From the NCBI RefSeq assembly GCF_011007365.1, contig NZ_WFKM01000014.1, forward strand, positions 62,001-126,000: 64,000 nucleotides of DNA. Direction: 5' to 3'. The notes under the pieces are model-generated. The model searched no databases, was not told where the DNA came from, and saw only the letters and a list, made by a program, of their open reading frames with translations. Below are positions 35,051-44,285 of the stretch, piece after piece. Positions within the stretch are counted from its first letter, which is position 1; every line of letters starts with the position of its first letter. Source of the stretch: Sphingobacterium sp. xlx-96 (GTDB taxonomy: Bacteria; Bacteroidota; Bacteroidia; Sphingobacteriales; Sphingobacteriaceae). Made by a program: the position numbers and the translations under genes.

Positions 35051-37291
35051 TTAGTAATTGATAGCGAGCCCTACCCCAAATCCCATATCACTGTCATAGT
35101 GTGTGCGGATTCCCAGGTTTTTATGAACAATATATCTAAGATCTACCATATATTCTTTATCGGTGTTAACCATAAATCCACCGCGCAATCTTCTGGAGAG
35201 AGGGATGTCTTCCCGCATTAAGGAAAGTCTAGCAACACCATCATGGTACACCTCGGCCTGGAAGTTGATTAATAGGGGTAGGGTATACATCACCCCTAAA
35301 CTAACTGCACTTCTATTGTCTTTTTTATTTACCTGTCCAAACATGTTTTTTTCATGCTCGTCTTCGCCCATTCTGCGATAGCGCCAATCAAATCCGATAA
35401 AAGGCATGAGCCATTGCATTTTACCGATATACCTTCCCAAATGGGTTTCGACCTCATAGCCATGAATGTCATTATAACCCAAACGCCATTCCGTTCCTAA
35501 ACTCCAACGGGCATTCTGTACCATGGCTTCACCATCATTTCCGTTAGTAGCAAAGTCATTTTGGGCCATAAAGTGAACCATGTTACTTTCTTTTTGTAGC
35601 GTTTTATATGCCTTTTCTTTGTTTGGGAGCAGGGGATTATCGTAATTTCCGACCTCAAATACGCGATTCATTCCTGCCATCATATGATATAAGATATGAC
35701 AATGGAAAAACCAATCTCCTTCACGATTAGCCTCAAATTCAATAACGTTGGTCTCCATAGGCATAATATCCATCACATTCTTCATGGGAGCGTAATCTCC
35801 TTGACCATTGATCAGCCTGAAGTCGAATCCATGGAGATGCATGGGGTGACGCATCATCGAATTATTATAAAGCGTAATTCTAAGGACTTCTCCTTTTTTT
35901 ATAGGGATTTTGTCGGTTTCCGACATCACTTTATTGTCCATACTCCAGACATAACGGTTCATATTTCCCGTGAGCTCAAATTTAAGTTCTCTAACCGGGG
36001 CATTCGCATCGAGTGTTGTCTTCTCGGTTGCTTTTAGCATACTGTAATTTAGGGTTACTATATCACTTCTGTTGCTAGGCGTTCCATGCCCTTGATGATC
36101 GGATGCGTTTTGTGAGGAAGAAGTGGTTTCCTGTGATACGGCTATTTCGGGATACATGACTGCATTCATGTCCATTTTCTGTAAATTCATTTGCATCCCC
36201 ATGTCATTCATATCGCCATTCATCTTCATCATATCGTTCATCATCTTCATCCCTTCAAAATAGCGTAGCCGAGGTAATGGTGCTTTTAATTGGCGAATGC
36301 CATTTCCGACAAAAAGTGATGCAGAGCCCGAACGGTCTTCTGCAGTAGCGGCTAGCTCATAAGATGTGTTTTCTGCTGGAATAGTGACAATAATATCGTA
36401 TGTTTCTGATACGCCTATAATCAGTCGATCTACATCAACAGGTTCGACATCATTACCGTCGTTTGCAATTACCGTTATTTTTCCACCGGCATAGGTCAAC
36501 CAAAAGTAAGAAGAAGCTCCGCCGTTAGCTATTCGTAAGCGTACGCGATCTCCAGCTTTGAATTGACTGAGTTGGCTTGTAGCTTGTCCGTTTATCAAGA
36601 ACTGCTCATAGTAGACATCACTCACGTCCATTGCCTCCATGCGTTTCCATTCATTGGTTACTTTTGTCTTAAAATGACCTTCTTTTATGGCTTCTCCATA
36701 GCTTTGTACGGCATTTTTCTTGATGCCTGGCCAATCGTTGCCGGTATGAAGCATACGCTGTACGGTCTCGGGTTTGGTATTGGTCCATTCGCTAAGCAGT
36801 ACAGATACCGTCGGTATATCATCGATACCCTTTCGGAAAGTAGGGTCTCCTTTCTGCTTATGGAAGATGATGGATCCATACATTCCTATTTGTTCCTGCA
36901 AACCTGAATGACTATGATACCAGTATGTTCCGTTTTGTATTACCGGAAAGCGATAGGTATATGTGGTGCCGGGAGCTATTGGCATCTGGGTGAGAAAGGG
37001 TACCCCATCTTCCCGATTGGGGAGCCACACGCCATGCCAATGCAGTGAGCTGCTTTCCTTCAATTGATTGTGCACAACAATTTCGGCGGTATCTCCTTCC
37101 GTAAATACTAATGTTGGCATGGGGATTTGACCGTTTGCAGCAATCGCTCTTTTTTTAACACCTCCATAGGTTACTACGGTATCTTGAAGGTATAAATGGT
37201 AGGTTACGGTTTGCTGCGCCTGTGCAAAGGTGATGAAGGATAGCAATATAGCCAGGATTATCTTGATTTCTCTTACTGTCATATTAATCAA
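35051..37291 (-). CDS. Multicopper oxidase fused to a CopB-like outer-membrane domain
   Basis: A 746-residue exported protein (signal AILLSFITFAQAQ). Copper-site motifs are HWHGVWLPN and TYWYHSHSGLQ in the first cupredoxin domain and HPMHLHGF and FFHCHILYHMMAGM in the last. A Met-rich stretch with many MxxM repeats lies near residues 345-375, as in CopA/CueO. After the oxidase core (about residue 550), residues 565-746 resemble the CopB barrel (GTEWRLGYNDIHGYEVETHLGRYIGKMQWLMPFIG) and end in Tyr. CopA and CopB are separate proteins in proteobacteria. It overlaps the HMA-DUF3347 gene by 8 bases. Probable role: periplasmic Cu(I) oxidation and copper tolerance. Confidence 0.92.
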   Translation of the reverse strand: MINMTVREIKIILAILLSFITFAQAQQTVTYHLYLQDTVVTYGGVKKRAIAANGQIPMPTLVFTEGDTAEIVVHNQLKESSSLHWHGVWLPNREDGVPFLTQMPIAPGTTYTYRFPVIQNGTYWYHSHSGLQEQIGMYGSIIFHKQKGDPTFRKGIDDIPTVSVLLSEWTNTKPETVQRMLHTGNDWPGIKKNAVQSYGEAIKEGHFKTKVTNEWKRMEAMDVSDVYYEQFLINGQATSQLSQFKAGDRVRLRIANGGASSYFWLTYAGGKITVIANDGNDVEPVDVDRLIIGVSETYDIIVTIPAENTSYELAATAEDRSGSASLFVGNGIRQLKAPLPRLRYFEGMKMMNDMMKMNGDMNDMGMQMNLQKMDMNAVMYPEIAVSQETTSSSQNASDHQGHGTPSNRSDIVTLNYSMLKATEKTTLDANAPVRELKFELTGNMNRYVWSMDNKVMSETDKIPIKKGEVLRITLYNNSMMRHPMHLHGFDFRLINGQGDYAPMKNVMDIMPMETNVIEFEANREGDWFFHCHILYHMMAGMNRVFEVGNYDNPLLPNKEKAYKTLQKESNMVHFMAQNDFATNGNDGEAMVQNARWSLGTEWRLGYNDIHGYEVETHLGRYIGKMQWLMPFIGFDWRYRRMGEDEHEKNMFGQVNKKDNRSAVSLGVMYTLPLLINFQAEVYHDGVARLSLMREDIPLSRRLRGGFMVNTDKEYMVDLRYIVHKNLGIRTHYDSDMGFGVGLAINY

Positions 37292-38171
37292 TTTTTTCCT
37301 TTACACTACCGCAAGTCATCATTTTAGAACCATAGTAGGGGTTTTTTATATTTTGTTCTAAGCTTAACCAGTTGGCTCCTTTGCCTTCATTATACATCGG
37401 ACAGTTTTGGTAATATACAGGCTTGTCTAAGGGGGAAGCTTTTATAAGCGCATAAACTTTTAAGGATAATGTTGCAAAATACTGGCGTTGGCTGGCGATA
37501 TCCTGACTGGTAGATATTTTGGTTGCATATGTGCTAATCTCCTTCTTATTACTCATCCACACTTGGTGTGCTTCGTTGGTTAAAGACTCCATCTTTAAGG
37601 CCTCGATATTTGTAAGCATTTTTTTTGCCTGCGTAGCAGCGGCTTTTGAATCTGAATTTACGAAGGCATTTTTGAGGTCGAAATAGGGTGTTATGATGGT
37701 TTCAATACCTTTTCCATTACTAGCTTTTATCGTATTTTGTTTGTCCATATTGATTTGCGTATGGTCGTGGTGTTGCTTTGGACTATGCGCTGCATGCTGT
37801 GATTTTATTGGAGCAACTTCTTTGCTTTTCAACGTCCTATCGTATTGGCAACAACCATGTAATTTAGCATAGGTGTCGTCGGGGGCCAAGTATTTTTCAT
37901 TATCGTATCCTGCTAGAGCTATACGTTTTAAAATAGCATCTGCGGAAGTTTTTTTCGCATCGTAGCTTATATTTGCACTTTGCGTTGCTGCATCCCAAGT
38001 TACTTGAGATTCCTTATTCTTGTTTCCGGCTTTTTCAATGGTAGCTTTGCACATACCACAATTGCCATTAACGTGAAAGGTTTCTGTCTTTGAATTTTTA
38101 ACCTGTGCTGATATAGTGGTTGTGGATAGTATTATGCTGGAGATACTGATCCAAAAATAATTTGCGTTCAT
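37284..38171 (-). CDS. Exported HMA domain plus DUF3347 protein
   Basis: A 295-residue protein with a signal peptide (ISSIILSTTTISAQ). Residues 28-100 are a heavy-metal-associated domain with CGMC as the metal site. A His-rich linker (HAAHSPKQHHDHTQ) is near residue 130. Residues 155-295 are DUF3347 (YFDLKNAFVNSDSKAAATQAKKML, KPVYYQNCPMYNEGKGANWLS, NPYYGSKMMTCGSV), with Cys and Met residues resembling a copper site seen in CusB-like proteins. I infer periplasmic copper binding and delivery to the oxidase encoded next. Confidence 0.88.
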   Translation of the reverse strand: MNANYFWISISSIILSTTTISAQVKNSKTETFHVNGNCGMCKATIEKAGNKNKESQVTWDAATQSANISYDAKKTSADAILKRIALAGYDNEKYLAPDDTYAKLHGCCQYDRTLKSKEVAPIKSQHAAHSPKQHHDHTQINMDKQNTIKASNGKGIETIITPYFDLKNAFVNSDSKAAATQAKKMLTNIEALKMESLTNEAHQVWMSNKKEISTYATKISTSQDIASQRQYFATLSLKVYALIKASPLDKPVYYQNCPMYNEGKGANWLSLEQNIKNPYYGSKMMTCGSVKEKID

Positions 38172-38372
38172 ATGTATATTATTTTATAGTTTTAATATTC
38201 ATAGGGGTGTATAGATATATAAACACCGCATATGGTTTTTAGTTTTACGATAGAAAGTGCGCGATTGTATCAACATTAAGCGTCCTCTATCGAATAAAAA
38301 ATGGTGGAATAGAGCCTGTGTTGGCACGATCCCCTAAGGAATAGACGTACCTATGGCTAGCAAGGGGATATA

Positions 38373-38744
38373 TTAACCTATTTTAGGAGGAAGCCAAATG
38401 GAAGAGAAACCCGACGAGAGCTGGTTGTCTTTGTCGTAAAAGCCCTCTTTTTTATCAAAAAAGAAAGGACATTCATAGTTTTTTTGTGCGACAATGAACA
38501 ACTGGAATTTCGGACTGTTTTGCTGACAGCCTGCGCCTTTACATTTGCCGTCACAATGGTCATTATGTTCGTGTTTGGGGCTGTCCTGAGAGAGGCAACA
38601 AGTATGTTCTGTGGTGTTTTCTTGGTGGTCACAGCAAGAAAGTGTGTTTGTAATCGACTTACTTTGCTCGCAAGCAGAAACAAACTTAGTCAACGATAGT
38701 AGACTAAAGAGTATCGTAAGACATATAACCAGAGACTTTCTCAT
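38373..38744 (-). CDS. Small Cys/His-rich exported protein, putative metal binding
   Basis: A 123-residue protein with a signal peptide (MRKSLVICLTILFSLLSLTKFVSA). The mature N-terminal half is dense in ligands: CEQSK, CCDHQEN, HTCC, HEHNDHCDGKCKGAGCQQ, about nine Cys and six His within 60 residues. The C-terminal half is ordinary and ends FSSIWLPPKIG. I know no named family. Position upstream of the HMA-DUF3347 and multicopper oxidase genes on the same strand (201-base gap) points to copper or another soft metal. Confidence 0.75.
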   Translation of the reverse strand: MRKSLVICLTILFSLLSLTKFVSACEQSKSITNTLSCCDHQENTTEHTCCLSQDSPKHEHNDHCDGKCKGAGCQQNSPKFQLFIVAQKNYECPFFFDKKEGFYDKDNQLSSGFSSIWLPPKIG

Positions 38745-38807
38745 TCGATGTAAAAATACATATTTTTTTTAAATAATTGAAATACTCATGTATAGGCGAA
38801 GCACAAA

Positions 38808-38840
38808 CCGCATGAATTCGCTAGCTGGCGGATGACGGAA
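38808..38840. repeat. Short intergenic repeat copy (GCTGGCGGAT core)
   Basis: GAATTCGCTAGCTGGCGGAT (about 38814-38832) shares the CAGCTGGCGGAT core of the copies near 25849 and 3220. It is a degenerate or partial member with weak symmetry. Confidence 0.4.
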
Positions 38841-38909
38841 AAAAACAAATTTGATACATATGAAAAAATTCTTGTCAAATATAGATATACAATAAACAGG
38901 CCTTACAAA

Positions 38910-40085
38910 TTACATCTTTCGACAAAGTTCAATAAAAGCAGAGCTATAAGCGCGCGCCATTTTATCCCAACTGTAATGTAACCGGGTATATTCTGTGTAA
39001 GGACCAATATGTTTATGAAAAGATTCACTGTCATTGATTAGATCTTGGAGGATTGACGCCCAAGCTACTTCATCTTCTGATGGAAGGAGTAAGCCATTTT
39101 TATCATGTTTTATTGCACTGTTTATACCTTCTAAATCAGAAGCTAGGACAAGGGCACCGGCTATAGATGCTTCGAGACAGACTAGTCCAAAGCCTTCCAT
39201 ATCACCTGGAACAGCTATGTTGGGCATGAGAAAGGCCACAGAACCTTTCATTAGTGTTTGTAAATCGTCGAGAGACACTTTGCCGAGATGTACCACTTTT
39301 GGGGCTTGTTTGGGGAGCAGTTTTTGGAGCATTTTCTGGTCAGATGGGTATCCTAAAAAAAGCATGCTAAGTGAACGTAGTTTCTTTGGAAATAGTGAGA
39401 GGATAAGGTCTTTTATTACTTTTTTGGAAGAATAAGGGCCTAACATCACGAGTTGAAAATCTCCTTTTAAGTGGGGGACAACATGTTGGATTAGCCAGGA
39501 AAACCCTTTGCGCTTTACAGGGCGACCGAGCGTTATGAAGTATTTTTTTTGGGGTTGCAACGCCGGATGTCTCTGGTATATGCTATGTGCGTTGTCATGA
39601 TCTATCAACGGAGGGGTATCAACACCGTTTGGAATAATCTGAATAATTTCTGCCTTTATTCCTCTCTCCAATGCTGCTTTGGCCGTAGCTTCACTTACGG
39701 CAAAGATGGCGTCAAAGTTGTTAAAACGGGGAATGATCTTTTTTTGGAAGTAAGATAACGGAAAGACAACATCTAGGCCGTGCAGTGTTGCGGTTTTCTT
39801 TACGTGCTTGTACCCTTTGTGGAAGGTAGCAAATGATGCAAGCAGTCCATCGTTGAAATGTAGGATCTGAATGTCAGGATTTGCTTTAAGAAGTTTTTTT
39901 ATCCGGTCGTTTAATTTGAAGAAGAATATCCAAAGAGGCTCTTTATGATTGTACACAAGCGTGTGTACTTTGAGATAAAGAGCCGTGCCGTTGATTAATT
40001 CGTAGCTTTGTTTTTCCATTCCACCTGTTGCAGGAGGTGATTTGTGGCTTATAAATAATACCTCAATATCAGAGTGCTGTTGCAT
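38910..40085 (-). CDS. Glycosyltransferase family 4 protein
   Basis: A 391-residue GT-B enzyme. The N domain begins IEVLFISHKSPPATGGMEKQSYEL; the middle has TLHGLDVVFPL and IFAVSEATAKAAL; the C domain has IPNGVDTP, ITLGRPVKRKGFSWLI and the nucleotide-sugar site EGFGLVCLEASIAGALVLASDLEGI. No membrane segment. The sugar donor and acceptor cannot be read. It overlaps the flippase-like gene by 17 bases and is the last gene of a three-gene glycan operon. Confidence 0.92.
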   Translation of the reverse strand: MQQHSDIEVLFISHKSPPATGGMEKQSYELINGTALYLKVHTLVYNHKEPLWIFFFKLNDRIKKLLKANPDIQILHFNDGLLASFATFHKGYKHVKKTATLHGLDVVFPLSYFQKKIIPRFNNFDAIFAVSEATAKAALERGIKAEIIQIIPNGVDTPPLIDHDNAHSIYQRHPALQPQKKYFITLGRPVKRKGFSWLIQHVVPHLKGDFQLVMLGPYSSKKVIKDLILSLFPKKLRSLSMLFLGYPSDQKMLQKLLPKQAPKVVHLGKVSLDDLQTLMKGSVAFLMPNIAVPGDMEGFGLVCLEASIAGALVLASDLEGINSAIKHDKNGLLLPSEDEVAWASILQDLINDSESFHKHIGPYTEYTRLHYSWDKMARAYSSAFIELCRKM

Positions 40086-41070
40086 GCTTTATCTCTTTTT
40101 TATGAAAAATAGTCATCAGAATACCGACTGCAATCCAGGTCAATTGTCTTAGGCGTCGAAGTATAGAAATCGAAATCCACACGGTAGCTCCTTGAATACC
40201 AATTATTGTTAAGGTTATTTTATTAGCGAGTTCTTCAATTCCAATCTGCCCTGGGACAACTGCCCCCATACTTTTGATAACGATAACCGACATATCAAGA
40301 ACTAGTCCGTGCATAGGTTGTATAGAAATTTCCATGAACGAAAGCAGAAAGTAAAACTCTAGACTTCCAACAATCCAATGTAAAGTAAAGAATAAGTAGG
40401 AGTACCAGAATATTTTTTTTTCTTGCTGAAAGCATATTTTTGTGTTATAAAGGGTCGCAATTATGGATGACTTTATTCTATTCCAAATCGAGTTTTTCTG
40501 TACTGTTGGTTTTTCTTTTAGGGGTTTTGCCAACCAGATAAATAAAGCGACTTTAATGATGAATAATATGCCTATTGATCCCGCGATCAACAATTTTACT
40601 TCTATAGAGAATATATTTTGACGTTGGCTAAGAAGTAGCCATAGCATTGCCATAATGAATAACATTAGCTGTGATAGTGTAGCGGTTATTCTAGAAACTG
40701 TAACTGATTTAAGGGCTGTCTCGGAATCTATCTGGTAGGTAGTGAGTAGTTTAGCTTTTAATAGATCGCCCGCTACCACACTGGTTGGATTGAACAGTGC
40801 TAACGTTTCACCAATCTGTCGAATAACAAATAACTGAAATAAACCAATATTTTTCTTTTTGTCACCCATGCATACTTGCCAGCCCAGTGTGCCCAAAAGA
40901 TAGGCAGTAAATGTCAAGAGCAGCATGTAAGTGAATTTAAAACTCACCCGATTAATTTCGTTTATCAAGGTGTTGTAATCCGTATTTATTACAAATAGGG
41001 CTATAGATAGGAGAGCGATGATTACTAACGCAGTCTTGCTGAATTTTAGCCAGGTATTTAGTTTGCCCAT
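40069..41070 (-). CDS. UPF0104/lysylphosphatidylglycerol-synthase-like membrane protein (flippase-like)
   Basis: A 333-residue integral membrane protein with about eight hydrophobic segments (TALVIIALLSIALFVINTD, FTYMLLLTFTAYLLGTLGW, LIAGSIGILFIIKVALFIWL). Family hallmarks are NPTSVVAGDLLKAKLL and PGQIGIEELANKITL. It matches the membrane part of MprF/AglD-type proteins that are proposed to flip or handle lipid-linked substrates. It is sandwiched between, and overlaps, two glycosyltransferase genes, which supports a part in making a lipid-linked glycan. Confidence 0.85.
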   Translation of the reverse strand: MGKLNTWLKFSKTALVIIALLSIALFVINTDYNTLINEINRVSFKFTYMLLLTFTAYLLGTLGWQVCMGDKKKNIGLFQLFVIRQIGETLALFNPTSVVAGDLLKAKLLTTYQIDSETALKSVTVSRITATLSQLMLFIMAMLWLLLSQRQNIFSIEVKLLIAGSIGILFIIKVALFIWLAKPLKEKPTVQKNSIWNRIKSSIIATLYNTKICFQQEKKIFWYSYLFFTLHWIVGSLEFYFLLSFMEISIQPMHGLVLDMSVIVIKSMGAVVPGQIGIEELANKITLTIIGIQGATVWISISILRRLRQLTWIAVGILMTIFHKKEIKHATAL

Positions 41071-42233
41071 GCCAAACCAGAGGTATTGCTTTTGATGCTT
41101 AATTGTTGTACATCTAGAAAATATTGGTGGGATAATTTATTCCAGTCGAGCTGCGATACGAATTCAAGGCCTTCCCTTATGAATCTTTGTCGCAAAGTGG
41201 AGTTGTTGATGATCTTTTCTAGAAAGTAAACATATTCTTGTGCACTTTCGGGAGCACATTTATATCCCGATATACCGTGTACGATCAGCGAGGCGGACCC
41301 CCCGCCGTTTGCAATGACACAGGGCAGGCCAGAAGCCATTGCCTCAACGACTACATTTCCGTAGGTCTCTGATGTAGAGGTGAATACAAATGCATCTGCC
41401 GAGGCATATAATTTGGAAAGCTGTTCATGATTCTGCTTGCCTAAAAAATGAGCTTTTGGCATTTCTTGCATGGCGATGAACTTGGCAGTTCCTTCTCCCG
41501 CTATCATTAGATTATAGTCACGCCCTGATCCTTCTAGAGCTTGATAGATCTCAATTAGCGTCTTTATGTTCTTTTCCCAGACGAGGCGACTTACAAATAG
41601 TATGTTTGGGTTTGTATTTCCGGTTATACCCCTCAGGTACGATTTGTCGCTCTTGGAAGGGTTGAATAGATTGCAATCAATACCACGGGGCCAAATCTTT
41701 ATTTTTTGATGGTCAATTCCGATATTGGAAAGTTCGGTAGCAATGGATTGGGTGGGTACGTAGGTTATCCCACAGCGGTTATAGAAGCTGAGCATTGCCT
41801 TCTTTATCCAGTGTTGGGTTGGTTTTACCAATGAGGTCATATTCCTGAAATAGTAATCTATATAGGAAATGAAATGTGTGTGATAAATGGTTAGCACAGG
41901 GATACCTCGCTTTTTTGCGTAGTTGAGTGCAAAAAAGCCTAACAATGAGGGGGTAGCTATGTGAATGGTATCTGGACCAAATTCATCCAGGGCCGATTCA
42001 AGTTTCGCCTTTATAAAGTGTGGGATTGCTAAGCAGTAATCTTCATTAACCGGAATTCTGAATGAAGGTACTTTGTACGATTTAAAATTACGGAATTGTT
42101 CAGGACCATTGCCATAGATAAAGAAATAATCGAATTCGGTATTGTCAATTCGATCTATTAGCTGGAACATAGTGCGTGAAGCACCATCAAAATCTGCTAT
42201 CAATATTTCTGTAAAGAAGGCTACTTTTCTCAT
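41058..42233 (-). CDS. Glycosyltransferase (GT4, alpha-mannosyltransferase-like)
   Basis: A 391-residue GT-B enzyme beginning RKVAFFTEILIADFDGASRTMFQLIDRI. Segments typical of MgtA/PimB-like mannosyltransferases are TIYHTHFISYIDYYF, PTQSIATELSNIG, IWPRGIDCNLFNPSK, FVSRLVWEKNIKTLI and the donor site SETYGNVVVEAMASGLPCVIANGGG. The donor is probably GDP-mannose by analogy, but that is inference. It is the first gene of the operon and divergent from the phosphodiesterase gene at 42432. Confidence 0.9.
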   Translation of the reverse strand: MRKVAFFTEILIADFDGASRTMFQLIDRIDNTEFDYFFIYGNGPEQFRNFKSYKVPSFRIPVNEDYCLAIPHFIKAKLESALDEFGPDTIHIATPSLLGFFALNYAKKRGIPVLTIYHTHFISYIDYYFRNMTSLVKPTQHWIKKAMLSFYNRCGITYVPTQSIATELSNIGIDHQKIKIWPRGIDCNLFNPSKSDKSYLRGITGNTNPNILFVSRLVWEKNIKTLIEIYQALEGSGRDYNLMIAGEGTAKFIAMQEMPKAHFLGKQNHEQLSKLYASADAFVFTSTSETYGNVVVEAMASGLPCVIANGGGSASLIVHGISGYKCAPESAQEYVYFLEKIINNSTLRQRFIREGLEFVSQLDWNKLSHQYFLDVQQLSIKSNTSGLAWAN

Positions 42234-42381
42234 CTCTTAAGCTTTGCCCGTAAAAATATTGCTCATGCATGATGTTAAAGATAAGTTGCGATTAAGATTA
42301 TGTGAATAATTTATGATTAAATTCTTTTCTGTTCATTTTTTATGCATATACAGCATACGTATAAATAATATTGAAGTCAAG

Positions 42382-42409
42382 TTGAGTTTACATGAGGGCT
42401 CTAATTTTG
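42382..42409 (+). promoter_or_regulatory. Promoter TTG-N17-TAnnTTTG
   Basis: TTG at 42382-42384 and TAATTTTG at 42402-42409 are 17 bases apart, within the Bacteroidota range, and lie 22 bases before the ATG at 42432. Confidence 0.65.
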
Positions 42410-42431
42410 TATTATATCAGAATCAATAGTT

Positions 42432-43415
42432 ATGTTGTTGTATTTATCTTATGAAAGAAATCGAAAGCAATGGAATATCAGGATTTTAATTCTATCGTTT
42501 GTATGTTGTCTAGCATGGTTTCTACAGGCTTTCAGAACAGAGGGGGGGGCGCAAGAAAGGATCTTTGAACCTATCGTTTCTGCACTTCCAGTCGCTAACA
42601 GCGGAGAGATGACTATTTTGACGTATAATATTGCCGGACTTCCTGAGTTGCTGTCTAGTGCCAAGACACCTCGTGAATCCAGCATCCAAATGATCGGAAA
42701 GAGAATAAATAGTTTTGATCTGGTGAATGTCCAGGAAGACTTCAATTATAATAAGTTTCTTTATGCGGATAATACACATTCTTATCGTACAGCAACTATG
42801 GGAGGAGTACCTTTTGGTGACGGTTTAAGCACGCTGTCCAAGTATCCGATTACAAGATTTGAGCGTGTTGCCTGGGCGGATTGTAACGGTGCGGATTGCT
42901 TAACTCCTAAAGGGTTTTCTTATGCGAGAGTACAATTGGCTTTGGATGTCTTTTTGGATGTCTATAACGTACATGCTACGGCTCAGGATGATCTTAGGGC
43001 TACTGTGGCCAGAAAGCATAACCTTCAACAACTGGCTTCGTTTATTAGAGAACATTCTGATGGTCAGCCGGTTTTGCTTATGGGGGATTTTAATGCGCAT
43101 TATTCTTTTGAAAGAGAATGGATAAAGGATTTTCAGGAGCATGTGGATGTTGTTGATAGTTGGGTGCTGCTACAGAATAAAGGTGAGTTTCCGGAGATTG
43201 ATAGCAGTTTTTGTGCAAAGCATGCTCTTAGTGTTTCGGATCATTGTGAGAGCATTGATAAGATTTATTTTAGAAATAGTGAGCATATGGTATTAACACC
43301 AAGTGCTTATAAGGTAGAAAGGGCACTTTTTGAAAATGAGTTTGGGGAACAGTTGTCTGATCACTGCGCCGTATCTTTAAAGGTTTCTTGGGAAATACGT
43401 AATAGCGTACAATAA
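42432..43415 (+). CDS. Endonuclease/exonuclease/phosphatase family protein, membrane-anchored
   Basis: A 327-residue protein with one N-terminal hydrophobic segment (IRILILSFVCCLAWFLQAF) that should anchor or export it. The DNase I-like fold shows all motifs: TILTYNIAGLP, NVQEDFNYNKF (metal Glu), GDGLSTLSKYPI, YNVHATA, LLMGDFNAHY (catalytic Asp and Asn), SIDKIYFRNS, and a final LSDHCAVSL. Sequence style resembles neutral sphingomyelinase-like phosphodiesterases; substrate unknown. A shortened paralog follows 66 bases later. Confidence 0.88.
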   Translation: MLLYLSYERNRKQWNIRILILSFVCCLAWFLQAFRTEGGAQERIFEPIVSALPVANSGEMTILTYNIAGLPELLSSAKTPRESSIQMIGKRINSFDLVNVQEDFNYNKFLYADNTHSYRTATMGGVPFGDGLSTLSKYPITRFERVAWADCNGADCLTPKGFSYARVQLALDVFLDVYNVHATAQDDLRATVARKHNLQQLASFIREHSDGQPVLLMGDFNAHYSFEREWIKDFQEHVDVVDSWVLLQNKGEFPEIDSSFCAKHALSVSDHCESIDKIYFRNSEHMVLTPSAYKVERALFENEFGEQLSDHCAVSLKVSWEIRNSVQ

Positions 43416-43481
43416 AACTCGACGGAATTATCTGAGGAATACTAATTATGTGATCATCAGCGGAATTTATGTATTATTTGA

Positions 43482-44282
43482 ATGGTATATTTCTATAGTG
43501 TTGTTGTTTTACTATTCGTGTTTTTCTTGAAATTCAAGAATGCCAAAAAGATATCAATTTGTGCAGAACAACCTCTTCTTGATTTAGATGATTTCCAGAG
43601 AGGTGAGCTGCGTGTACTGACTTATAATACCGCTGGACTACCTCAACATATTTCTAGTGCAAGCACTCCGCGCCGAACGAGCATAGCTTTGATCGGTAAA
43701 TATTTGAATTCATACGATATTGTGAATTTGCAGGAGGATTTCAATTATAATAAATCTTTATACAGCACTACTGAACATCGCTATAAGACTTTACACAAGG
43801 GAAGAGTGCCTTTTGGAGATGGATTGAGTACCTTGTCTCGATTTCCTATTGTGGAGTACCGACGTATCCCTTGGACGTCCTGGAATGGCTCGGATTGTTT
43901 GACTCCAAAAGGGTTTAGCTATAGTCAGATTCAGCTTTCCAAAAAGATTACAATTGATGTCTATAATCTTCATGCAAATGCCCATGACAATGTTCGGTCT
44001 GCGCAGGTCCGTCGAAAGAATTTGGATCAGCTGGCGCGATATATACATGATCATTCTTCTGAAAGGCCATTGTTGGTGATGGGTGACTTTAATGCGCATT
44101 ACGCCCATGGATTGGATAATCTGTTTGATTTTCTTAAGATCATGTTTCGAAACAGTACCCATTTTAAGTTCGAGCCTACTTTGTATGCTATTGATCGCAC
44201 TATTTTTAAAGACGATACTAGTCTTCCGCTATCGGATCATTTGGCAGTAATCGTGAACTTAAAATGGGAATGGACTTCTTGA
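43482..44282 (+). CDS. Endonuclease/exonuclease/phosphatase paralog with internal deletion
   Basis: A 266-residue protein closely related to the preceding one along its length (RVLTYNTAGLPQHISSASTPRRTS, NLQEDFNYNKSLYS, GDGLSTLSRFPIVEY, CLTPKGFSYSQIQL, MGDFNAHY, SDHLAVIV). Between GDFNAHY and MFRNS it lacks 41 residues (123 bases, in frame, near 44100-44150) that in the first copy contain VVDSW and the Asp of SIDKIYFR. The N-terminal hydrophobic segment is kept. Frame and codon use are intact, so it is expressed or only recently damaged. Catalytic activity is doubtful. Confidence 0.8.
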   Translation: MVYFYSVVVLLFVFFLKFKNAKKISICAEQPLLDLDDFQRGELRVLTYNTAGLPQHISSASTPRRTSIALIGKYLNSYDIVNLQEDFNYNKSLYSTTEHRYKTLHKGRVPFGDGLSTLSRFPIVEYRRIPWTSWNGSDCLTPKGFSYSQIQLSKKITIDVYNLHANAHDNVRSAQVRRKNLDQLARYIHDHSSERPLLVMGDFNAHYAHGLDNLFDFLKIMFRNSTHFKFEPTLYAIDRTIFKDDTSLPLSDHLAVIVNLKWEWTS

Positions 44283-44285
44283 GAA

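Noticed and set aside
42234..42431. CATGCATG palindrome and AT-rich repeats in the divergent region as an operator
   Set aside because: The symmetry is too short to distinguish from chance in A+T-rich DNA.
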